This document shows positions 54,782 through 64,000 of a stretch of DNA of 64,000 nucleotides, piece by piece. The first letter of the stretch is position 1, and every line of letters starts with the position of its first letter. Made by a program: the position numbers and the translations under genes. Where the stretch lies: NCBI GenBank assembly GCA_022376465.1, contig JACDTU010000012.1, positions 682,001 through 746,000 of the forward strand, in the 5' to 3' direction. The DNA comes from Cubamyces lactineus. Taxonomy: Eukaryota > Basidiomycota > Agaricomycetes > Polyporales > Polyporaceae. The notes beneath the pieces were generated by a model. The model worked only from the letters and a program-made list of their open reading frames with translations. It ran no database searches and had not been told where the DNA came from.

Positions 54782-55412
54782 ATGTCTGCAGAGAACAGCA
54801 ACGCGTCGCCCAAGGCACTCCCGGTTGATGCTGTAGCTCGGGCCTCACGCGTAGGGCTCCGTCCATGTGCTGCATTCAACATCTTCTCTCACACCTCGCC
54901 AACACAAACAGGACGCACGGCGTGACGGCGTCTTTGCTGGCCTATCCTCGGGCCTCGTCAGCGGTACGTTTGCTCCCGCTCGCCAATCTCAACCCCCCAA
55001 CTCCCTCCGCCGCCGCCGCCTCGAGTTCCTATAGCACTACTGCGCATCTCCTTCCATGTTCTCGCTCATCCCCCCTTCGCTTTCATCTAGCTATTATCGG
55101 ATCCAAACTCTTCCGTCTCAACAGGAACGCCACCATCCTCTGCGGTCTAGGTGAGCTTCTTCATCAACTCCGCTCTTTCTCTGGCATCTCCCACCCCGTC
55201 CTCGTCCTCGGGAGGCCCCATCCTACCACGTGTACCAGTCCGAGTCTCACCGTATCTCCCTTCTCCTTTTGTACTTCCTTCCAGTCACCGGCATCGTCTC
55301 CGGATATCAGTTCACGCAAGGCTTCTTGGCCGCCAACCTCGCCCGCCTTGAACAAGAAAAGGCTAAGCTTGACAAGATGGCAGCTGAACAAGGCCCTACA
55401 AGCACCTTGTGA
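54782..55412 (+). CDS. Small conserved membrane protein of unknown function
   Basis: 96 residues in four exons: 54782-54832, 54912-54963, 55091-55150 and 55285-55412; 291 coding bases. It begins MSAENSNASPKALPVDA. Two glycine-rich hydrophobic stretches follow: GVFAGLSSGLVSAIIGSKLF and ILCGLVTGIVSGYQFTQGFL, with a short RLNRNAT loop between. It ends in a charged helix (LARLEQEKAKLDKMAAEQ). From memory, similar proteins occur in other Agaricomycetes without a named function. The GxxxG-like helices suggest packing in a membrane, possibly mitochondrial (inference). The frame is continuous across all three junctions. Confidence 0.75.
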
Positions 55413-58400
55413 ACAATATTGCTTCGTCTGATCCACATTCCTGTGCTCCTCCCAATCACGCTACAACCCAAGCATGGTGCGAACGCCTCGTGTGTTATCG
55501 ATATGGATATGCTTATCCACGACTTCTCCGTCACTTATCGTCTCGTAAATACCAGACGTCGCACAAGGTTATCGCGAAGGCGTCCACGAATACCGCCCGG
55601 TGTCGCCGCCGTGTCTCGTGTCCAGGGAGAGCGGCTCGAGCCTACAGCCTCCGGTTTTTCGGACGGCCTTCCCTCAATCGGTCATTCTCCAGCCGATGAC
55701 CGCCGCTGACACACCTCACCTTGCCTGTCTCTCCCTCGCCCTGCGTCAGAACACGCCCTTTTCTTTCGTATAGCGATGCCCCTGCCTCTGCCTTTGTTCT
55801 GCGAAGGCCTAACCCTAATTCAGCCGTTCATTTCATCTATCCCACACCTCGCGCCCATCCAGCGAACGATCCATCCATCCATCCGTCCTCCATCCATCTA
55901 TCCATTGATCCCTCGTAGCCGTGGTTCCGTGGAGCCTGCGAACGCTCGGCGCTGGAGGGGCACAGTGTGCTTCGTATCTTGCGCGCCTACCCCGTAAGTA
56001 CACGCGCGCGGCCAGATTCGAACGCATTCGAACACGGTTCGCTGCAGCACAGTGCATCCGTCTGTTTGATCTTTTCGCAACCACTTCGGCCGCTGCTGGA
56101 GATGGATGGTCTGGTCTGACAACCTACAACCGCCGCCGCTATCCATGCACGCCCCTGCTAGGTTCGTCGATTTGTTCCCCCGGTCCGTCCTTCGTCGTCG
56201 TCCCGCGCGAATGTAGGGTAAGTGAGGCTCTCAGATAGAACTTGGCGGTAATGTCATGCAAGTCACTTGGTCCATTGCCGTCCGGTAAGTTTCCCTGTCG
56301 CCGCAAACGAGCGGCGGCTGAGCGAAGCCCTCACGCTGCCTCTCCGAGGTACGTGATCCAGCGGAGGTGCCACTCACCCTTCACGTTACATACAACTGCC
56401 GCCGCTTTGGGGGCAACGCTGATCATCGCCGTCCATGCGCAGTGACGAAAAGGCCTCAGCCCGGGGACACGCGCTCGCGCTTGCGCGATTACTTTGGTCC
56501 GGAGATGGGCGTCGTCTACAGGCCAGTCACGTAGCGGCGTGCCCAGCCAGGTGCAGTAGCTGCCGCCTGCCAATCTGGTGCCAATGTAGACGCGTCTTGC
56601 GCCGCACATCCTCCTCCCAACGTTCCACGCCGCAGCGCCTGCAGGCGTCGAACGGGAGCTGCCGGCGCCCGTGCGTGCACCGCTCCAAGCGTTCCAAGGT
56701 GCGCTTCCAGACTGAGTTCTGACGAGCCGCAGGAGGCCGCTTGCTTGTTTGCTTGCTTATGGTATTGACTGCCTGTGGGGGACCTTGCGCGGACGTGTCA
56801 CTTTGGCGTGCATCCATCGGGCTCGGGCCTAGCGAACTGCCTGACTGCCCAGCTGCGCCTTCGGCACGCATGGGCACAAGGTCCCACCCATCCTGCCCTG
56901 TCTGAGTCTCGCCCAGCCGCACCGCGCATGAGCACATATACGGTTACTCCGCACAGGTGTGTCGTGTAGGTTTGGCCCAGTTCGCTGCGTGTGCAGTGCG
57001 CGCCGGCCGAGGCATGAGGCGACGCGGTTGAGTGATGGTGCGTGGACGATCAGCCCCATTACTGAACAAGTCTTGATATCCCCATCTACCCTGCGCGCAA
57101 GCCCCCAGATGCACATCTTCGTGTCCGCAGTGCTTTGTTTCCGCGCGCGAGTGTTTGTTTCAGCGTGCCAACCTTGCATGCCGTCGAAGATGCGGGTCGG
57201 AAGGGTGTGATGGCTTGCGTGAGGTCAATCGCCAACGCCTAGGGGCTCGACGGGTTGATTAATGTCGATTAGCCATCGTCACACCAGCCTGCGCGGCCTG
57301 ATCTGCCCCGCGCGGGGGAGGTAGGTTGAGAGACATGTCCGATACAGACCTAGGCGCGCCACAGAGTGCGCCATAGACTACCGTCGAGCGAGACAGTACT
57401 ACCAGGCCCAGAGCCGGGTTGGCGCACGCCGCGCGGAGCGGGAAGGCAGGCCACGAATGGGGTTCAGAACGCAATCCTGTCAGGGCCTCAGATTGCCGGG
57501 CGAGACTTGGGCCCTGCGCGATGGATGTCATTGATAGCACCTGTGGTTGTTGCGGTGGGCCTGCCTCACCTGCCCCGCCGAAAACTCAGCTCACACTGCG
57601 TGCTTCGAGGCCGCGGCGCCCAAAAAGGGAGGCCCAGATGGGCGGACTAGGGCCGCATATATGCGTACGCGAAGATGGACAGTGAGATCGGAGTCTAACC
57701 CGCGAAGTCGCACTTGGCCGCGACCGCGGCCGCGAGGCAACGACGACATCGACGAGTGACGGTGGTGACGGGCGACGTGCGGTTGAGTTAGTAGTATAGT
57801 ACCAGTTGCGAGTGCATGTGCGATAGATGAGCTATAGAACAAGGGCAGCTATACTCGTGGGGGCCGTGATATCGATCCCGCAATTTCTGTGTTGCCAGGC
57901 GTTACTGTGCACCGTGGTGCTGTGGTCCCACATGCAACCGTTCGTGTTTAGTCCGTGGAGGTGCGGAGCCGGGCATGTGTCGTTGTCGCACTGGCGAGCG
58001 ACTAGTGGGGGACCATAGCATTGGGTGGGTAGCAGCTGGTAAGTGCCGGGCGAGTTCGCCGCGACGCCGCCAGGGACAGAAGAGTCTCAGAGCGCGATGA
58101 ATTCAGAGCGCTGCTTATGGTGACAGACTAGAATATTCGCCGATCCGACTGATGGGCATGGGCCGATGAGAATCAGGGATCAGGCCGTCTGGGATCCTGG
58201 CTTGACTCGCCACTTTTGATTTCAAAGATTCCAGGGGGCGGTCCGCTGTGCGGAGCGAGCGAACGAGCGAGGGACGTCAGACGGGGAAACGGAAACGGAT
58301 GCGAGTGATTGACGCTTTCTGCGCTGTTGGAATGCGGGAGAAACGTCGACAACATGACGGACAGCGTGGATGCGTGCGCAACGTGCAGTACCCGGAAAAT

Positions 58401-58621
58401 CGGAGAGTAAGGCGTGATGCGGAAATGTATGTATGCAGCGTAACGACGGATGCGAAAGACGACTATTACAATGCACAAGGGGGCGATGCGAGACGTGATG
58501 AGCGTGGTGGGACTGAATGCTGGAGCGGAATGCGATGCGTGAATAAGTAATATGTTCTGTAATGCAGCAATAAAGTCCGGTGAAGGCCAAAGTTCTAACG
58601 TATGCTATAGTGCACCCAAGA
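55413..58621. other. Long intergenic region, no recognised gene
   Basis: 3.2 kb with only chance frames. It includes a CATC/CATT microsatellite (about 55868-55905). The right end should contain the 3' UTR of the cyclin gene. I could not support any gene, although a poorly conserved one cannot be excluded. Confidence 0.45.
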
Positions 58622-60847
58622 TTATACCTGCCGCCCACGCGTCCTGTAATAATGTGATGCTGGGTCTGGCGTCGGAGTAGAATAGAAGTGGACTCCCGGT
58701 GGTCCCGCATTGGCGAAAGGCGCTGAAGGTACGGCAACCTGCGAGTGTTGGTGGTGATGGTGATGCTGCTGTTGAGGGAGCTGCTCGACGTGAATAGGAG
58801 GCAACTGCGCCGTCTCAGCAACAGGAACACCGTTGGCATCCGCCCACGCTTGGGAAACCTCCGAAAATGGCGGCAACACAGGCTGGGGAGCGGGCACATG
58901 GGCGTGCATCTCATATGGGCTCGTCGACGCGGACTGCACAACCATGGGCATGGAGGGCGGGTAGTGGTAGACGGCCGCTGTCGGTACGGGAGCCTGGTGA
59001 TAGCGAAGACGCGCTTTGCGCGAACGACGCTCCTCCTCGGACTCCATTGGCGAACCAGCGAGCGAGTAGAAGTACAGGTGCTGCAACGAGAATGTCAATG
59101 TCCGGTCTGTATCGCGAAAACCAAGATGTAATCTCACCTGAGGAGCGACCGCTTGTCGCTGGTCGTCCATGCGATATGCAGACACCAGTGTCCGCGGGTA
59201 ATCGTCATGCCGGACTGCAGGCCAGACAGGTGCAGGCCCATTGTCGGCCGGCGATGCACCTAGGGACAGCTTCGAGAACGACTGAAGCGACTCGAGCGGG
59301 GACGCTGAGCTGTCCCGAGAGTGTGCAGAGACCTGCGGAATGTCGAGAGTGAGACCCTGTGATCGCCTTGGTACCTGCGCGGGGGGCTGCTGAGGAGCCG
59401 GGTACGACGCGGATATGGGCGAAAACGCGGCGGACGCGGAACGCTTGGAGCCAGCCGGGAAGTCGTTCTGCGCGGGAGACGCATAGGGCGGATGCTGAAG
59501 AGGGGCGGGGACGGGAGCGGGGGTGTAATGCTGCGGCCGTAGATGCGCATATCCGGAAGGAGAGGGGCTTGGATGAGAAACGGCGCAAATGGAGGCGCGG
59601 CGCGGCGAGGATGATCGGGCGCGGTGTGACACGGCACGTGACTGCGAGGCGTGTCCGGGATGCCTGTGACAGTGCGGCCGGTGAAGGTGCGAAGTGCGGA
59701 CGGGGCAACGCGATCGCTGCCAGTGCTTCGCGTCGCGCTCCTTGGCCATGACGAGCCCCTTGAGCAGGTTCAACCATGATTCATACGTCGTCTTGTCCAC
59801 GTAGAGCCCGAAATCTATGCCGAGCAAGAATTCGCGTTCCATCCGGTTGACCTCTGAGAGCTCAATGCCTGAGACCTCGGACCACGTCTTGTTCGTGTAC
59901 GTATTGCTACAAAGGCGGAGCAACACACATCAGCGGCCGTTCTAAACGCAAGACAAGGAGTGACGCGCTTACTCGTCCACAAACTTGTTCGCGAGCATGA
60001 GGGCGGCGATAGCCACCCGGTACTCGCTGCCCGCCTGACCGGTCGTGAAAGGATTACGCGCCTTGAGGCGGTAGATATATCGTAGAGAGAGTACAATCAC
60101 CGACTGGCTCACTTGCGTTGTCTCGAGTACTTTTTGCATAAACCGTACGAAGGCCGGCGAAACGGTGAACTGTAGCGTAGCGGTGGATGAATTAGAATTT
60201 GGTGAGAAAGAGGCATGCTGCGTCGATTGGACACGGTTGCGCTTTGAGGGCGAAGCGTTGTTGCTCGAGAGGGTGGAGAACCAGAGGTAGCAAATCATCT
60301 CACATGTCTTCTCGGCGATGAAGCGAGAGGAGCGGTGCGAGTCGCTGCCAAACCAGTCGAGGTTGTACGAGGTCGACGTGAACGGGTCTTCTGGTGGTTC
60401 GTACTGGGACGAAGAGGGAGAAGGTTCCAAGGAACGCGGAGGGGGAGGGGGTACTACAGATGGGAGACGGTAGGACGAAGGGTCGTACTTGTCCCATTGC
60501 GCGTAGTCCTCATTCGGAGGAGGGGTGACTTTGGTTGCGCCGTAAGGCGACTGGGGTATACGGCTTGTACTGGAAGGAAACGTACCTGGTGAATGGCGCG
60601 AGATGGACCTGTCAAAGTAGGATATAGGCGGCAGCACGGTATGTGACTGCTGCTGGTGAGAGGCTACCGCGCGTCTTTGGGGGACAGTCGAGTGTGGCGG
60701 AGTGAGAGGAGCCTCGTTCTTTGCAGGTCGCCAGTCAGCCCAAGAGTGGACGTATTGCTGGGGGATGTGGAGAGTTGCAGCTGCGGACATTGGCGAAGGG
60801 TCGGGGGAGGGAGGGAGGAGAGCAGGGTCGTAAGAGGGGCCATGCAT
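58622..60847 (-). CDS. Pho80/PCL-type cyclin
   Basis: 700 residues in three exons (complement): 59973-60847, 59138-59906 and 58622-59080. The N-terminal 170 residues or so are Pro/Ser-rich. The cyclin box spans about 175-355: FIAEKTCEMICYLWFSTL, FTVSPAFVRFMQKVLETTQV, VIVLSLRYIYRLKARNP, EYRVAIAALMLANKFVDDNT, NKTWSEVSGIELSEVNRMER and EFLLGIDFGLYVDKTTYESW. These match the Pho80-like cyclin family that partners Pho85-type (Cdk5-like) kinases in phosphate, glycogen and polarity control. The tail of about 340 residues is rich in Pro, Ser, His and Gln, with HHHHHQHSQ near the end. The long tails suggest an Agaricomycete-specific, phosphorylation-rich regulator. Intron 1 falls inside the box (VDE/NTYTN). 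Confidence 0.9.
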
Positions 60848-63800
60848 AAGTGGTTGGACTGGGGAAGCGGGAGCGGAGGCGGAGGCGGCGGATGAGGGAG
60901 GAGAGAGGGAGGTATGTATGTATGTATGAGGAGGAGGAATGAAAAGTGAAGAGATTACGGTGCGGCAGCGAAGGGGAGAGGGAGTATTTTAAAAAGGAAC
61001 GGAGAAGAAGGATGGTATGAGTGAGTGAGTATACGTCGTCTGCTGCTTGACGCATCTCCCTTTCCGTTTCTGTTTCTGTTTCTTTCCTATTCCAACATCC
61101 GCCGCCGCATTGCAATTTTGTCTCTCTCCCAGATCTCAGATCCTCCCCCAATCGCCCAGGCGCCCGCCTCTCTCCGAACCCGCATCCGCCAGATATCCTT
61201 TCCTTATCCGGCCCCCAACAAACAGGGGCGCCCCGTCAGATCCCGCTCTCCTTTTCCGGCCACGTCTATCCCCTTCTCTTCCCATCAATCTCAGATCCCC
61301 TCTTTCACACCCCGACCACCACCCCGCCCGTTTTCCCCTCCTTCTTTTTTCTTTCTCCCTCCCGGCCTTCCCCTTTTCCCTCCGGCCGGCACTTGCCTCC
61401 TCTCCCATCATCAGGGGATTCCCCATAGCCTTTCCCCTCTTTTCACCCTTATCCGGCATCTCATCCCGTCCACGAGGCCTCTTCTCGCCTCTTCCACGTC
61501 ACGTTACTCGCTGCAATCTCCCCAGTCTGGCAATCCGCTTCGACGTCCGCCCATTCAGCAGCGCACAAAACCATAGAGAATTGACAGTATCCGACTGATG
61601 GCACCCTCGATTAGGGTTCGTCTTCCGCATCTGTGGGTGCCACCGGCCCAGGCGCCCGCCATCCACGCTCTTTCGCGGTCGACGCCTTCGCAACATTCCA
61701 AAGCACAGGCAAGCACAACCTCCAGCCGCGTACGTATCCATACGTATTACACGTACATGTACTGCCTTCTCTCCTACAAGCACAACCTCCAGCCTTTGCT
61801 TAGCTGGGCAACTGTTCACCATTCGTTATACAGCAGGCACGCATGGCCTCGCACAAGCGCGTGTCCCATAATCTATCTACCTGTAAAACCCATTTCCTTA
61901 CTCTCGCAGCGGCGCGCGCGCAACGCTGCGGTTCAGAAGCCGATGCAGAATCTGCCGTCGCCCAAACCGCTCGCCACTCATCTCCTCGCTTCCTGTATCT
62001 CTGTTGGGAGCTCGTTGCCAATGTTAGTCGTCGCTTACTCGTAATTTAATGCGAAAAAAGGCCCAGCCTGTCCAGTCGACCAACAACGTTCACCATCAGC
62101 TCACCTTCCTTCTCTCCCGCTCTCGTAACCCGTTCACTTCCTCATCAGTCCGGCTGTTCGTAACTGCGAGTGTGAGCCGCAGCCCCATTCCTTTCCTTTC
62201 TTCATCCAATCAGTCCCGGCACGTCCGCTCTTCCACAGATTCTGGGAACGTTAACGTGTCAACATTGAACTTACCTCCCATGGGCACGCTCGAGAGCTCC
62301 CTCCTGTGGCTCCCAGCCTCTTCATCCAGCCGATGTCCCTGGGGCGCGCGGCGGCATGTGTATGTCTTGCTGCCGCCCCCTTTGTGCCGACCCGAGTGAG
62401 GGGTCCTTAGCTAATGAACAAGCTTGTCTCGGCGCGAAAATAGAGAACGTCACTTCACTTGCGGCCCTACCCCTTGAAGCCTGACTCGATGCTCTCGCAT
62501 GGTATAGGGCCCGCGCGGAAAGAGGTATTGTGCGCCTGCTGCGCCAGTGGCTCGGCAGAAGGTGCTAGCTCTCGCCAAATTTTTGGCGTCCGGCGTGGAG
62601 GGGGGACGGTCGGGTGGACCGTGGCTGCAGGGACGGCTAGCGGTTTTGCTTAGCCTGTACGGGAGAGCAACCCGCGGCGGCAGTGGCGGCGTGTTGTTGC
62701 TGCAAACAGCCGCCTCCGTCCCCTGGGCCAGTCAGCAGAGCCGCGAGGACGGATGGCGGTCGTAGCCTCGTGGCCCGTTTTTTACGGCTAAATGTCCGAG
62801 ACTCGCTCCATTCCCCGGCGGACCATCCTTATACGGCAGGTTTCCTGCCTAATCGGGGGAGAATCAACGGCGAGAGGGAATGTTCCGGGGCCCGGGGCCG
62901 ATATCGGATCGGTCGGAGCTGGTATCGGTATGAGTTGGGTCGATTGTTGCGCACTCACTCTGGTCGAGCTCCGTACGAATCGCCATCGACGGAAAACATA
63001 CGCACCGCCGTCTTGTCCTCGACTCGTCGGCCTTTGTCGACGCCCGCGTGTAACCTCCTCACCAGCGCGAGCCTCGGTCGGGCTAATAACCTGTATCATC
63101 TGTTTAATTGTCTTCGCCACCGGCTGACTCACCCTCATACAGCCTCGTAACCGCCACCCTCCATCTCCAGCTGCCAGTCCTCATCAGTTCCTCCGGACGC
63201 CCACCCTCGGCTCCTTGCAACCCTCTGAGACCTTGTACATGTGCTTATGTACAGACTCTATTCCGATTCGCATCCATGCCAAACAAACCATCCGCTCAAG
63301 GTGGCATGATAGATCCCGGCCTGGCTCTCGCCTGCCCAGTCCGCGCGACCGTCGTCTTCACGAGATTCTCGTTCTTGTTCGCCGCTCGTCTCACCTCCAG
63401 ACCCTCAGAACGTTCGAACACCGCTCTTCGCGTTCTGATAGCCCTCCCCACTCCCACACGCTCTCCCCGCCTACCCAACACACTTGTCCCCTTTTGCCTA
63501 GTTCTGTTACTGTATAGCATTAGCACATACCCCCACACACAGCTCCCGTCCCCCTTTGTTGTGAACCACCAGCCCGAATCGTGCGATCATGGCTCGTCCG
63601 CGCATGCGCAGCGTCTGTCTCTCCTTCGCTCCCCCTGCCCATGGCTATGGCCATCAGCGACAACCACTTATCGATGACTTCCGTCGCCGCAAAACGCCCG
63701 CGTTCGTATGCTTCCAAGTCCCCCTTCCTTCCTTCCGCGGGCGCGCGATCAACCTGTCTCTGTCACTGCCGCCGCCATCCCATGGTCCAAGACCATCCGT

Positions 63801-64000
63801 CCCTCGCATGATGTCTATTCCATATCATGCCCCCCTACACAACAAGTACAGCCGACCGGCCTCGCCAGGCCTCCCTCTCGAGGCCCTCTCTCCACATGTC
63901 TTCGCAAGATCGTGCCGGTCAGCGTTGCATGAAACGCACGCATTTTTTGCGACAACTCCCGCCCTGGCGTAGCGTCATACCGCCTGGGGGTCCCCTCTCC
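60848..64000. other. Upstream region of the cyclin gene and right edge, no firm gene
   Basis: A TATG microsatellite lies at about 60913-60929. From 61040 to 61470 the plus strand is strongly pyrimidine-rich (long CTTTCCC runs). At 63589-63972 an ATG frame of 127 residues (MARPRMRSVCLSFAPPAHGY) has no recognised homology; a gene could start near 63600 and leave the window, but I cannot support it. Confidence 0.4.

Noticed and set aside
1..64000. CRISPR arrays, bacterial operons, riboswitches
   Set aside because: No regularly spaced direct repeats; intron-rich genes show nuclear fungal DNA.

Overview
The window is nuclear DNA of a filamentous mushroom-forming basidiomycete (Agaricomycetes, possibly Polyporales). 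Genes are densely interrupted by 50-65 bp GT-AG introns, several exons are tiny, codon use is GC-rich, and the gene set is fungal: Cul4-type cullin, APC11, RSC1/2-like bromodomain-BAH protein, SPO22/ZIP4, Pho80-type cyclin and a basidiomycete-style G-alpha. All exon structures were read by eye from splice sites and protein continuity. In nearly every model the summed exon lengths are a multiple of three.

Left third (1-27.5 kb): the 3' end of a serine carboxypeptidase; a small secreted protein; a decayed metallo-beta-lactamase-fold gene; a P-loop kinase; APC11; a GH99-like protein with a long proline-rich tail; a two-finger C2H2 regulator; the RSC1/2-like chromatin subunit; an adenosine-deaminase-like (N6-methyl-AMP deaminase type) enzyme divergent from GPALPP1; a short-chain dehydrogenase; and a ten-exon heterotrimeric G-alpha gene whose C-terminus appears to need a one-nucleotide exon.

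Middle (about 28-43 kb): a transposon island. From left to right it holds a Mutator-like non-autonomous element (1117 bp, roughly 370 bp terminal inverted repeats, 9 bp target duplication), a MITE with TA ends, a tRNA-derived SINE on the minus strand, a complete 7615 bp Ty3/gypsy chromovirus on the minus strand with two apparently identical 397 bp LTRs and a 5 bp target duplication, and a second SINE copy on the plus strand. The chromovirus has gag, a GGGTTTT slip site, pol with a C-terminal chromodomain, and then three extra open frames in the place of env: two small single-span membrane proteins and a protein with tandem zinc knuckles. These are arranged stop-to-start 1-6 nt apart. Gag and pol each carry one in-frame TGA.

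Right third (43.8-64 kb): a Ser/Pro-rich hypothetical protein, the cullin, the meiotic SPO22/ZIP4-like gene, a small divergent membrane protein and a Pho80/PCL-type cyclin, with two long stretches (55.4-58.6 and 60.9-64 kb) where I recognise no gene. Cell-cycle and ubiquitin genes (APC11, cullin, cyclin) and a meiotic gene occur in the same window, but nothing shows that they are co-regulated.
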